DNA from: Agrobacterium salinitolerans
GTDB taxonomy: Bacteria; Pseudomonadota; Alphaproteobacteria; Rhizobiales; Rhizobiaceae
Reading direction: 5' to 3'
NCBI RefSeq assembly: GCF_002008225.1
Contig: NZ_MRDH01000034.1
Coordinates: 1-63,083, forward strand
DNA length: 63,083 nucleotides
Position 1 is the first letter of the stretch. Every line of letters begins with the position of its first letter. Below the pieces are notes generated by a model that was given only the letters and a program-made list of their open reading frames with translations, was not told the origin of the DNA and searched no databases. This document shows, piece by piece, positions 1 through 8,620 of this stretch. Made by a program: the position numbers and the translations under genes.

Positions 1-368
1 AGAACCTCACCAAACAAGTCAACACACCAAATTCGAAAAAATAAAGAAATGTGATATCTGAATGATTCTAAAAGGAAATTTCGTTTTCATGAGCGTATCG
101 GCATAATAAGACGCCACCGAGCTTGTGGTTTTGCACAGGAGAGTACGCCCACGCGCATGAAGGCGGGGCGCGCGCCTTCTTTTAGCCCCCTTCCTCGCTA
201 ATTGCTTTGCCAACGAAGCGTTAACACGAGACATGCCGGCGCGTGTCCCTATACAGACGGTTGCGACATGTCTTCCGGTGCGTCGACCGATTTGACTCAC
301 GGCTTTGAAAGTTGCACATCTTCGCGTGAAGTTTCTGGAGAGCGCATGACCGACAGGGCACAGCTGGT
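1..368. other. Left-edge intergenic region, no gene seen
   Basis: No reading frame here looks like a protein: the long minus-strand frames are arginine/serine-rich and overlap the M23 peptidase gene out of frame. The only clear structure is the terminator-like hairpin at 159-183, which implies a transcript arriving from the left or a small RNA. The last 100 bases should hold the promoter of the peptidase gene, but no convincing -35/-10 pair stands out. Confidence 0.5.
159..183 (+). terminator. Terminator-like hairpin
   Basis: GAAGGCG (159-165) pairs with CGCCTTC (173-179) around a GC-rich loop and is followed by TTTT (180-183). No gene ends just upstream, so it would close a transcript starting outside the window or an unrecognised small RNA. 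Confidence 0.45.
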
Positions 369-2315
369 ATGACTGCGGATCGCAATGTGATCCGGTCGCT
401 AGGCACGGAACCGCCAATTCTGGCGGAAGGACGACTTGCACCCGATCGCCGTGAGATTTCGTTGCGCTGGCTTTCGGGCACGTTCCTCACGGGGATTACC
501 TCTTCCATCTTGATGGGGGTTGCGCTGTTTGCCGCTCTTGACGGTCGCCAGCAGCTTGCCATTCCCGCCGAAGCTTTCGCCAAGACGGATATGGGCGACA
601 ATGTGACGGAGGCAGCTCGTCGCGGCACTCGCCTTGTTGCTCCGAACATCGCGGCCCGCCCCTCCGATCGCTCGATCATGGAAGTTTCCACGGTTATCAA
701 TGAAGGCGACAAGGAAGTGGTCCGCAAAGTCCCCTTCTCTCACGTCAAAATTCCGCTGGCGTCCAATTACGCGAAGCAGGATGACTACCCCGCCTTTGAT
801 CCGCTGAACATATTTGCCAGCAACGACGACAAGGATGCGCCCGCTCCGGCGGCGAGCCGCACCGGCACGATCTACGGCTCCGAAGTCGAATCCGAAGTCA
901 GCCTGAAAACTGTCGCCTTTCCCATCCAGCACTCCAAATATGCTTTTGCGGGCTCCCTGAGCTTCGATGAGGTCGAGGAAGCAGTACGTTCAAACGGCTC
1001 GATCCTGACGGACGGTAACGAGCAAGTTGCGGCACTCTACTACATCGACCCACGCCGCTTCGATAATGATGATGGCGATGTCGACATTACCGCCGGCCTT
1101 GCTGCCCGCGTTGTCGAGCAAAACATGTCTGTTTCGACCCCGCAATCACCCTCGGTTCCCGCCAAGGAATATGCCGACGACGTCATCCCTGCCCGCCAGA
1201 CGGAGACAATCGAAGCTGCCCTCTTCGGCGCCGGTTATTCGAAGGCTCAATCCTCCGAAATTGCCGGGCTGCTTTCGCCGCAAATCCAGTCGAACAATGT
1301 CGAAAGCGGCGACGTTCTGCGCGTCGGCATCATCCAAGAAGACGAAAAGAGCGACATCGTGCGCGTGAGCCTTTATCGCAAGGGACGCCACATGGTCACC
1401 ATGGCCATCGATGATCGCAAGCGTTTCGTCAAGGCTAGCGAACCGCCGAAGCTCGACGCCGTGGCGACCGCCTTCGACAGTACGCCAGCGCCTGCCGCCG
1501 GTCGCGATCTGCCGAGCGTTTATGACGGAGTCTACCGTGCGGCTCTGGCTTACGGCATGAACCAGAGCATGGTTTCGCAGCTCATCAAGCTTCTGGCCAG
1601 CAGCGTCGATTTTCAGGCGCAGCTCAAGCCGGCCGATACGCTGGAGGCCTTTTTCTCCGTGGAGGACGCGGACGGCAAGGCGACGGACAAGTCGGAACTG
1701 CTCTACGTGAACGCCAAATTCGGCGACAACGAGACACGTTTTTACCGTTTCCAGAACCCGGACGACAACAGCATCGATTATTTCGACGAGAACGGCAAAA
1801 GCATCCGGCAGTTCCTGCTGCGCAACCCCGTTCCGAACGGCCGCATGACATCCGGTTTCGGTATGCGCCGCCATCCGGTTCTGAAATTCAGCCGCATGCA
1901 CACCGGCACCGACTGGGCGGCGCCCCGTGGAACGCCGATCATCGCGACCGGTAACGGCATTGTGGAGAAGGCCGGCTGGGCATCTGGTTACGGCAACCAG
2001 ACCCTGATCCGCCACGCCAATGGCTATGTCTCTTCCTACAACCACCAGAGCGCCATCGCCAAGGGCGTCACCGAAGGTTCCAAGGTCCGGCAGGGTCAGG
2101 TGATCGGTTATGTGGGATCGACCGGCCTTTCGACCGGCGCGCATCTGCATTACGAGCTGATCGTCAACGGCACCAAAGTGGACGCCATGAAGGTGCGCCT
2201 GCCGGGCGGCAAGTCGCTTTCCGGCGAGGCGCTGGCGCGGTTCTCCGATGAGAGAAAGCGCATCGACAATCTGCTCAACATCGCGGACAAGCCTAATCAG
2301 GTGGCGAGCCGGTAA
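369..2315 (+). CDS. M23 family peptidoglycan DD-metallopeptidase
   Basis: Predicted inner-membrane-anchored murein endopeptidase of 648 residues. A hydrophobic segment at about residues 37-58 would anchor it, leaving the rest in the periplasm. The middle is a long low-similarity spacer. The C-terminal M23 (LytM) domain, about residues 490-610, carries the zinc motifs: the histidine in HTGTDWAAP near residue 511 and the HLHYE pair near 591. The family cleaves peptide cross-links in peptidoglycan, or acts as an activator where the active site is degenerate; here the ligands look intact. It stands alone, convergent with clpB, with a shared terminator between them. Confidence 0.9.
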   Translation: MTADRNVIRSLGTEPPILAEGRLAPDRREISLRWLSGTFLTGITSSILMGVALFAALDGRQQLAIPAEAFAKTDMGDNVTEAARRGTRLVAPNIAARPSDRSIMEVSTVINEGDKEVVRKVPFSHVKIPLASNYAKQDDYPAFDPLNIFASNDDKDAPAPAASRTGTIYGSEVESEVSLKTVAFPIQHSKYAFAGSLSFDEVEEAVRSNGSILTDGNEQVAALYYIDPRRFDNDDGDVDITAGLAARVVEQNMSVSTPQSPSVPAKEYADDVIPARQTETIEAALFGAGYSKAQSSEIAGLLSPQIQSNNVESGDVLRVGIIQEDEKSDIVRVSLYRKGRHMVTMAIDDRKRFVKASEPPKLDAVATAFDSTPAPAAGRDLPSVYDGVYRAALAYGMNQSMVSQLIKLLASSVDFQAQLKPADTLEAFFSVEDADGKATDKSELLYVNAKFGDNETRFYRFQNPDDNSIDYFDENGKSIRQFLLRNPVPNGRMTSGFGMRRHPVLKFSRMHTGTDWAAPRGTPIIATGNGIVEKAGWASGYGNQTLIRHANGYVSSYNHQSAIAKGVTEGSKVRQGQVIGYVGSTGLSTGAHLHYELIVNGTKVDAMKVRLPGGKSLSGEALARFSDERKRIDNLLNIADKPNQVASR

Positions 2316-2353
2316 CTCGGCGGACTTTTACGGGTTAAAAAGTTGTCAAATGA

Positions 2354-2379
2354 AAAGGGCTCCGTTTCCGGAGCCCTTT
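2354..2379. terminator. Bidirectional terminator between M23 gene and clpB
   Basis: AAAGGGCTCC (2354-2363) and GGAGCCCTTT (2370-2379) form a perfect 10-bp stem with a 6-nt loop. It lies between two convergent stops (2315 and 2384) and can serve both genes. Confidence 0.85.
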
Positions 2380-2383
2380 CATT

Positions 2384-5008
2384 TTATGCCGCATCGGCCG
2401 TTTCAGTCTCAGCCTCACCCTTGGCGGGTTTGACCTTGAACAGCAACCGGTCGGTGCCCGAGGTTACCTTGACCCGCGAACCATCGGGGATTTCACCGCC
2501 GAGGATCATTTCCGCCAGCCTGTCCTGAACCGATTTCTGGATCACCCGCTTCAGCGGACGCGCGCCGTAAGCCGGATCGTAACCCTTATTGGCAAGCCAG
2601 TTGCGGGCATCCTCATCCAGTTCGAGCGTGATCTTGCGATCTGCCAGGAGCGAGACGAGACGCTTCAGCTGGATTTCCACGATCGCACCCATTTCGTCAC
2701 GCCGCAGGCGGTGGAACAGGATGATATCGTCGATACGGTTGAGGAATTCCGGCCGGAAATGCGACCGGACCCGCTCCATGACCAGTTCACGAACCGAATC
2801 CACATCGTCATTGTCGCCCATCTGCGTCATGAATTCCGAACCGAGGTTCGAGGTCATGATGATGATGGTGTTCTTGAAATCGACGGTGCGGCCCTGGCCA
2901 TCCGTCAGGCGGCCATCATCCAGCACCTGCAAGAGGACGTTGAACACATCCGGATGCGCTTTTTCGATCTCGTCGAACAGCACGACCTGATAGGGCCGAC
3001 GGCGAACCGCTTCCGTCAGCGCGCCGCCTTCTTCGTAACCGACATAACCGGGAGGCGCGCCGATCAGCCGCGCGACGGAGTGTTTCTCCATATATTCCGA
3101 CATGTCGAGGCGAACCATCGCGGTTTCGTCGTCGAACAGGAAGCGAGCGAGCGACTTGGTCAGCTCGGTCTTGCCCACGCCCGTTGGGCCGAGGAAGATG
3201 AACGAACCGATCGGCCGGTTGGGATCCTGAAGGCCGGCGCGCGAACGGCGAACCGCCTTGGAAACCGCCTGAACGGCCTCGCCCTGCCCGACAACGGACT
3301 TGGCAAGCTCGTCTTCCATGCGCAGCAGCTTTTCGCGCTGGCCTTCCAGCATCTTGTCGACCGGAATGCCGGTCCAGCGGGAAACGACATGGGCGATATT
3401 GTCCGCCGTCACCACTTCCTGAACCATTGAGCCGGCGCCGCTGCTGTCGCGGGCTTCCGCCGCAGCCAGTTCCTTTTCAAGGCTCGGAATGATGCCATAT
3501 GTCAATTCGCCGGCTCGTTGGAACTGGCCGTTGCGCTGGGCGATCGCCAGCTCGTTGCGGGCTTCATCCAGCCGCTTCTTCAAGTCGGCGGCATGGCCGA
3601 GCTTCTGCTTTTCCGCCTGCCAGCGGGCCGTCAACGCATCCGCCTTTTCTTCCGTATCGGCCAACTCGTCCTCGAGCTTCTTGAGGCGGTCGGCGGACGA
3701 CTGATCCGTTTCCTGCTTCAGGGCTTCGCGCTCGATCTTCAGCTGAATGATGCGGCGATCCAGTTCGTCCAGTTCCTCCGGCTTGGAATCCACCTGCATG
3801 CGAAGACGCGAAGCGGCCTCGTCCATCAGGTCGATTGCCTTATCAGGCAGGAAGCGGTCGGTGATGTAGCGGTTGGAAAGCGTCGCAGCCGCAACCAGGG
3901 CCGAATCCGAGATGCGGACCTTGTGGTGCTGTTCGTATTTTTCCTTCAGACCGCGCAGGATCGAAATCGTGTCCTCAACGGTCGGCTCATCCACCAGAAC
4001 GGGCTGGAAACGGCGTGCAAGGGCCGGATCCTTTTCCACATGCTTGCGATATTCATCGAGCGTGGTGGCGCCGACGCAGTGCAGCTCACCGCGGGCAAGC
4101 GCGGGCTTCAAGAGGTTGGACGCATCCATCGCGCCATCGGCCTTGCCGGCGCCGACCAGCGTGTGCATCTCGTCGATGAACAGGATTGTGCCGCCATTCT
4201 CGGCCTGCACTTCGTTCAGAACCGCCTTCAGGCGTTCCTCGAACTCACCGCGATATTTCGCACCGGCGATCAGCGCGCCCATATCGAGCGCCATCAGCTT
4301 CTTGTCCTTCAGGCTTTCGGGCACGTCGCCATTAACGATGCGCAGCGCAAGGCCTTCCGCAATCGCCGTTTTACCGACGCCGGGTTCACCGATCAGAACG
4401 GGGTTGTTCTTGGTACGGCGCGACAGGACCTGGATGGTGCGGCGAATCTCGTCGTCGCGACCGATGACAGGGTCGAGCTTGCCTTCGCGGGCTTCTTCCG
4501 TCAGGTCGCGCGCGAACTTCTTCAGCGCATCGAAGCCCTGTTCGGCGTTGGCGCTGTCAGCCGTGCGGCCCTTGCGGATATCGTTGATGACCTGATTAAG
4601 CGCCTGCGCCGTTGCGCCGGCCTTCTTCAGGGAAGCCGAAGTGGTGGCGGAACTTTCAATCGCAAGTGCCTGCAGCAGACGCTCGACAGTGACGAAACTG
4701 TCGCCGGCCTTCTTGGCGAGATCTTCCGCAGTCGAGAACACTTTGGCAAGCGGCGCGGTGAGCGAAAGGCCGCCATTGCCGCCGGAAACCTTGGGCAATT
4801 TCGCAAGTGCCGCATCATTGGCAAGACGCGCTTCCTTGGCGTCGCCGCCGGCGCGCTCGATCAGCGATGCCGCCATGCCCTGCTCGTCATCGAGCAGTAC
4901 CTTCAGAACGTGTTCGGGCGAAAATTGCTGATGGTTTTCGGCAAGCGCGAAGGTCTGCGCCGACTGCAGGAAACCGCGAACGCGCTCGGAGTATTTTTCA
5001 ATATTCAT
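2384..5008 (-). CDS. clpB: ATP-dependent chaperone ClpB
   Basis: Hsp100 disaggregase that works with DnaK to rescue aggregated protein in the cytoplasm. The 874-residue product has the full layout: N-terminal Clp repeats (1-150), first AAA+ domain with Walker A GEPGVGKT near 205, the coiled-coil middle domain (about 400-520) that marks ClpB over ClpA/C, and a second AAA+ domain with GPTGVGKTE near 610. The start at 5008 gives the family N-terminus [10 protein letters not shown] and has GGAGG just upstream; the longer frame to 5086 adds an unlikely proline/glycine leader. A possible heat-shock promoter lies at 5056-5087. Confidence 0.97.
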   Translation of the reverse strand: MNIEKYSERVRGFLQSAQTFALAENHQQFSPEHVLKVLLDDEQGMAASLIERAGGDAKEARLANDAALAKLPKVSGGNGGLSLTAPLAKVFSTAEDLAKKAGDSFVTVERLLQALAIESSATTSASLKKAGATAQALNQVINDIRKGRTADSANAEQGFDALKKFARDLTEEAREGKLDPVIGRDDEIRRTIQVLSRRTKNNPVLIGEPGVGKTAIAEGLALRIVNGDVPESLKDKKLMALDMGALIAGAKYRGEFEERLKAVLNEVQAENGGTILFIDEMHTLVGAGKADGAMDASNLLKPALARGELHCVGATTLDEYRKHVEKDPALARRFQPVLVDEPTVEDTISILRGLKEKYEQHHKVRISDSALVAAATLSNRYITDRFLPDKAIDLMDEAASRLRMQVDSKPEELDELDRRIIQLKIEREALKQETDQSSADRLKKLEDELADTEEKADALTARWQAEKQKLGHAADLKKRLDEARNELAIAQRNGQFQRAGELTYGIIPSLEKELAAAEARDSSGAGSMVQEVVTADNIAHVVSRWTGIPVDKMLEGQREKLLRMEDELAKSVVGQGEAVQAVSKAVRRSRAGLQDPNRPIGSFIFLGPTGVGKTELTKSLARFLFDDETAMVRLDMSEYMEKHSVARLIGAPPGYVGYEEGGALTEAVRRRPYQVVLFDEIEKAHPDVFNVLLQVLDDGRLTDGQGRTVDFKNTIIIMTSNLGSEFMTQMGDNDDVDSVRELVMERVRSHFRPEFLNRIDDIILFHRLRRDEMGAIVEIQLKRLVSLLADRKITLELDEDARNWLANKGYDPAYGARPLKRVIQKSVQDRLAEMILGGEIPDGSRVKVTSGTDRLLFKVKPAKGEAETETADAA

Positions 5009-5055
5009 AGTCGAACCTCCATAGACCGGCCCGCCCGCTTTCGGCACGGCACCGG

Positions 5056-5087
5056 GTGTTAGGGTTGAGGCTCCCTCAAAAGGCAAG
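5056..5087 (-). promoter_or_regulatory. Candidate heat-shock (RpoH) promoter of clpB
   Basis: On the minus strand CTTG (5087-5084) is followed after 19 bases by CCCTAA (5064-5059). This resembles the alphaproteobacterial sigma-32 pattern CTTG-N17/18-CYTAT, with spacing slightly long and an imperfect -10. It lies about 45 bases above the clpB start, a typical place for a heat-shock gene. Confidence 0.3.
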
Positions 5088-5307
5088 CCCCGCTACGACA
5101 GCCGTGCTTAAGAGATTTCACGTCCGTCGCCTCTCGCTGGTCGGCACCGACGATGCGGTGTTTGTCCTTCCTGCACGAATATGGGAGCCGTTTTCATCGG
5201 TTTAAAGGGGAGCAAATCCGCCATATCGGGAAATTTTCGTTCGATCTGACAGGTGTCAATTCGCCTCGCCGGATGAAGCTGGAGAAGGTGAACTATCGCC
5301 GAAAACA

Positions 5308-5333
5308 AAAAACTCCGGCAAGCCGGAGTTTTT
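5308..5333 (-). terminator. Terminator of the DUF4167 gene
   Basis: AACTCCGGC and GCCGGAGTT (5311-5330) form a 9-bp stem with a 2-nt loop that can open slightly. On the minus strand it is followed by a run of T, 29 bases after the stop codon of the DUF4167 gene. Confidence 0.85.
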
Positions 5334-5361
5334 CAATCGCCATGTGATTTGCAGACGCTGC

Positions 5362-6144
5362 TTATTCGGCAGCATTCTCGAGAGGCGCGACCTCTTCACC
5401 CGCAGGCGTTTCTTCGCCTTCGGCGCCTTCCGCCGCGGCGGTACGGCGCGGGCGACGCTGACGGGGGGCAGCTGCACGGCGGGTCTTCGGGGCGCGTTCA
5501 GCCGCTGGCGCTTCCGCCTGCTGCTGCTCTTCCTCGACAGCCACTTCCATGGGCGTGCCTTCAATGACGGGCTGCGGCGCCTGGCTGGCGTCGTAAACCG
5601 GAGGCTGCTGTTCGGCGGTCACCTGCGGCTGGCGCGGCTGACGCTCCTGCCGTTCGCGGCGATCCGGACGCTCACGACGCTCCTGGCGCGGTTCGTTCCG
5701 CTCGTTACGCTCCTGGCGTTCGGGCTGCTGCGCCCGCTCGGCCTGTTCGGCCTGCTGCTGCGGCGCAACGGCACCTTCATCGCCGTCGTTCACTTCCATA
5801 TCGTCACCGTCGGCGGCATTGTACTCACCGCGGTCGTCGCGCTGGAAGCGTTCCTGCATCTGGGCCTGAGCCGACGCAATGATGCGGTTATAATGTTCAG
5901 CGTGCTGCAGATAATTCTCAGCGATCACGCGGTCGCCGGAACTCTGCGCGTCGCGCGCCAGCGCCGCGTATTTTTCCGCTATATGCTGGGCTGTGCCACG
6001 GATTTTAACATCGGGGCCGGAACTGTCATAAGTCCTGGTGAGCGGGTTGCCGCCCTTGCGGTTGAAGTTGTTGTTACCGCCACCATTGTTATTGTTGTTG
6101 TTTCCACGCCCCCGGCCGCGCTTGTTTTGCTGTCCTGGCCTCAT
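5362..6144 (-). CDS. DUF4167 domain-containing protein
   Basis: A 260-residue protein of unknown function found in Rhizobiales. It opens with a basic, glycine- and asparagine-rich stretch (about residues 1-33), followed by the conserved DUF4167 core (about 34-100). The rest is a low-complexity tail rich in Gln, Glu and Arg, then Pro/Ala. The basic, disordered make-up suggests nucleic-acid or ribosome contact, which is inference only. The start at 6144 (MRPGQQNKRG) has AGGTGAG upstream; a frame open to 6330 would run through a palindromic repeat and is rejected. It lies upstream of clpB but is separated from it by its own terminator. Confidence 0.85.
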   Translation of the reverse strand: MRPGQQNKRGRGRGNNNNNNGGGNNNFNRKGGNPLTRTYDSSGPDVKIRGTAQHIAEKYAALARDAQSSGDRVIAENYLQHAEHYNRIIASAQAQMQERFQRDDRGEYNAADGDDMEVNDGDEGAVAPQQQAEQAERAQQPERQERNERNEPRQERRERPDRRERQERQPRQPQVTAEQQPPVYDASQAPQPVIEGTPMEVAVEEEQQQAEAPAAERAPKTRRAAAPRQRRPRRTAAAEGAEGEETPAGEEVAPLENAAE

Positions 6145-6541
6145 CAATTGCTCACCTGAATTCTGTTTTGCTGACAATCTGGTTGTTTTCATGCAATTCC
6201 GGGCGGAAAACCGCTGGAAATTTTTTCCTGAAATTGCTCCATCACGCGCCTTGCCGAAGATAACTCCCGGGCAAGACCTCGCGTATGACGACCGGCTGCG
6301 CAAATGCTGCACCGAGCCGCCTGCGAACAAAGTTTACTGATTCACATGCCGGAAACGCCCAGCCTTTCAGGGCTCCTTAAAGAACCCGCTTCGGGACTGA
6401 CCCATACCCTGACGAATCTCAGTTCGTCCTCAGCCACCCGGCATGTGGCCGCAAACTATCCCGCTTCCCGCGGAAATCCAAGCCTTTTCTTTTGCTGTGC
6501 AAAATATCCTTGCAAAAAATCCGCAGACATATCGCGAACAA
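6145..6541. other. Non-coding region between DUF4167 gene and prmC
   Basis: Nearly 400 bases without a supportable gene. It includes a RIME-like palindrome (6193-6239). The part at about 6250-6480 is rich in short inverted repeats but matches no RNA family I recognise; tmRNA tag codons and RNase P core motifs were looked for and not found. Confidence 0.5.
6193..6239. repeat. Degenerate RIME-like palindrome
   Basis: The arms GCAATTCC and AAATTGC flank a core with GGCGGAAAACCG. Base order and spacing match the second half of the RIME-type element at 8573-8616 (GCATTTCC, GGACGGAAAACCG, GGAAATGC) with several substitutions, so it looks like a diverged half copy. Confidence 0.6.
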
Positions 6542-7411
6542 CTATCTCCGGAAGGTCAAAACTCTGTCGTTACCGCCATAATCCTTGACGGCGTCCAGAA
6601 GAGAGAAGCCGTGGGAAGCAAATATAGCGGAAACATCAAGCCTTTGATCGAAACCGATCTCCACACCGACAATCCCGTTTTCCACAAGAAATCGGCCTGC
6701 ATCGGCAGCGATGAGGCGGTACGGTGCAAGGCCGTCCTGACCTCCATCCAGCGCCGCCATCGGGTCGTGGTTACGAACCTCCCGGTCGAGCGTTGCGACG
6801 ATATCAGTTCTTATATAGGGCGGATTCGACACAATTATGTCAAAGCGGCCAGAGATTTTTTCAAACCAGTCACTGCGAATGGTTTCGAAGCGTGAACTGA
6901 GGCCATTTCGAGCGGCATTTCTGGCGGCCGTTTCCAGCGCATCGGCCGAAATATCACTGCCAATACCGGACGCCTGCGTACATTCCTTTAGCAGTGCCAG
7001 ACAGATTGCACCCGTTCCGGTGCCTAGATCCAGAATGCGGACGCTACCCGTTCGGGAAACCGTCTCCTTTAACGCCGGCAACAGCGTATCGACGAGAACC
7101 TCTGTATCCGGGCGGGGTTCGAGTGTTTCCTTCGATAGAAGAAGATCAAGGCCGTGAAACGCGCGGTGGCCGAGAATGCGATGCACCGGTTCGCCCAAGG
7201 CCCGCCGCTCGATCATGGCGGTGATACGCGCGTTTTCTTCCGCGGTGACCGGGCGGTCTGGCTTCATCACGAAATCGGTCAATGAAAAACCGACGACTTC
7301 CGCAATCAAAAGCCGCGCATCGAGAAGCGGATCATCGATCCCGGCTGTCTGCAGCCTTTTGCGGGCGGCGGCAAGCGCGCTCGCGATACTTGCTTTACCC
7401 CCCGTGCTCAA
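6542..7411 (-). CDS. prmC: Peptide chain release factor N5-glutamine methyltransferase
   Basis: PrmC (HemK) methylates the glutamine of the GGQ motif in release factors using S-adenosylmethionine. The 289-residue product has the N-terminal helical domain (1-90) and the Rossmann methyltransferase domain with the [12 protein letters not shown] loop (about 127-135) and the NPPY catalytic motif near 195. It starts with TTG at 7411, overlapping the TGA of prfA (7408-7410), so the two are translationally coupled. The enzyme thus sits right behind its substrate gene, a widespread arrangement. Confidence 0.95.
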   Translation of the reverse strand: MSTGGKASIASALAAARKRLQTAGIDDPLLDARLLIAEVVGFSLTDFVMKPDRPVTAEENARITAMIERRALGEPVHRILGHRAFHGLDLLLSKETLEPRPDTEVLVDTLLPALKETVSRTGSVRILDLGTGTGAICLALLKECTQASGIGSDISADALETAARNAARNGLSSRFETIRSDWFEKISGRFDIIVSNPPYIRTDIVATLDREVRNHDPMAALDGGQDGLAPYRLIAADAGRFLVENGIVGVEIGFDQRLDVSAIFASHGFSLLDAVKDYGGNDRVLTFRR

Positions 7412-8487
7412 AGCTGTTCGCCGAGCTGGGCGAGTTGTCCCGCCTGATAATCGGCGATCAGCGCATCCACAAGTTCATCGATCTCGCCTTCGATCATCCG
7501 ATCCAGCTTGTAGAGCGTGAGATTGATGCGGTGATCGGTAACGCGGCCCTGCGGGAAGTTATAGGTGCGGATGCGCTCGGAACGGTCGCCGGAACCGACC
7601 TGGCTCTTGCGGTCGGCAGAGCGTTCGCTCTCCACCTTCTGGCGTTCGATATCGTAAAGCCGGGAGCGCAGAACCTGCATGGCCTTGGCGCGGTTCTGGT
7701 GCTGCGATTTCTCCGAGCTGGTAACGATCAGGCCCGTCGGAAGATGGGTGATGCGAACGGCGGAGTCTGTGGTGTTGACGTGCTGGCCGCCGGCTCCCGA
7801 CGCGCGCATCGTGTCGATACGGATGTCTTCCGGACGGATTTCGACGTCGATGTCTTCCGCCTCCGGCAGCACGGCAACAGTGGCGGCAGATGTGTGAATG
7901 CGACCACTCGCTTCCGTTTCCGGCACACGTTGCACACGGTGCACGCCGGATTCGAATTTCAGCTTGGAGAACACCCCTCGCCCGCTGATCGTGGCGATGA
8001 TTTCCTTGTAACCGCCCGCTTCACCTTCGCTTGCGGAAAGAACTTCCACCTTCCAGCCCTTGGTCGATGCGAAGCGCTCATACATGCGAAAAAGATCGCC
8101 GGCGAACAGTGCCGCCTCGGAACCGCCGGTTCCGGCTCGAATTTCGAGGATCGCGCTTTTTTCGTCCGCCGCATCCTTTGGCAACAGCAGGACCTGCATA
8201 TCCTTTTCAAGCTCGCCGATACGGGTCTCGACCTCTGGCAGCTCCATTTCCGCGAGCTCGCGCATATCCTTGTCGGTCGTCTTGTCGGCCAAAAGCGCTT
8301 CTAGATCGTTGGCCTCGGAAACAGCCTTCTCGTAGTCGCGGATTTTCTTCACCACCGGCTCGAGTTCGGAATATTCCGAAGCCAGTTTCACATAGACATC
8401 CGCTGCCGGGCCGGCCGACATACGCGCTTCGATCTCGCCGAAACGTCGTTCCAACTCGCGCATTTTTTCGACGGGAAGCTTCGCCAC
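7408..8487 (-). CDS. prfA: Peptide chain release factor 1
   Basis: RF1 reads UAA and UAG stop codons and triggers peptide release. The 359-residue product is of normal length and carries the GGQ motif near residue 232 within the usual GAGGQHVN context. A PxT-type codon-reading loop is expected in the 180s; PETE is visible there. It overlaps prmC downstream by a few bases. Upstream a RIME-type palindrome separates it from ptsP, so the pair may be transcribed from the repeat region or read through from ptsP. Confidence 0.97.
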   Translation of the reverse strand: MAKLPVEKMRELERRFGEIEARMSAGPAADVYVKLASEYSELEPVVKKIRDYEKAVSEANDLEALLADKTTDKDMRELAEMELPEVETRIGELEKDMQVLLLPKDAADEKSAILEIRAGTGGSEAALFAGDLFRMYERFASTKGWKVEVLSASEGEAGGYKEIIATISGRGVFSKLKFESGVHRVQRVPETEASGRIHTSAATVAVLPEAEDIDVEIRPEDIRIDTMRASGAGGQHVNTTDSAVRITHLPTGLIVTSSEKSQHQNRAKAMQVLRSRLYDIERQKVESERSADRKSQVGSGDRSERIRTYNFPQGRVTDHRINLTLYKLDRMIEGEIDELVDALIADYQAGQLAQLGEQL

Positions 8488-8516
8488 CAGTCACTCCAAT
8501 AATGAAACAGGTCTTT

Positions 8517-8620
8517 TAGAGCGCTTTCGCTTTTCATCGAAACGCGAAAACGCTCTAACTTTTTGCTTTAACGCATTTCCGGACGGAAAACCGGGGTCCA
8601 CTCTTCCTGGAAATGCTCTA
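8517..8620. repeat. RIME1-type intergenic palindromic element
   Basis: A roughly 104-bp mosaic of two palindromes. AGAGCG (8518-8523) pairs with CGCTCT (8551-8556), and GCATTTCC (8573-8580) pairs with GGAAATGC (8609-8616). The sequence agrees with my memory of the rhizobial RIME1 family. The last three bases (8618-8620) supply the ptsP stop codon. When transcribed it folds into two hairpins and may modulate ptsP-prfA read-through. Confidence 0.8.

Larger units (their letters stand above)
5009..5361. other. Intergenic region between clpB and the DUF4167 gene
   Basis: About 350 bases with no supportable gene. It holds the clpB 5' leader, a candidate RpoH promoter (5056-5087) and the terminator of the upstream DUF4167 gene (5308-5333). 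Short frames on both strands lack ribosome sites and family character. Confidence 0.6.

Noticed and set aside
3518..5062. Long plus-strand frame (514 codons) opposite clpB
   Set aside because: It is the antisense shadow of a highly conserved gene; GC-rich codon use opens the opposite frame. It has no ribosome site and no family features.
6250..6480. tmRNA or RNase P RNA in the gap before prmC
   Set aside because: Neither the tag-peptide codons nor the conserved RNase P core strings are present on either strand.
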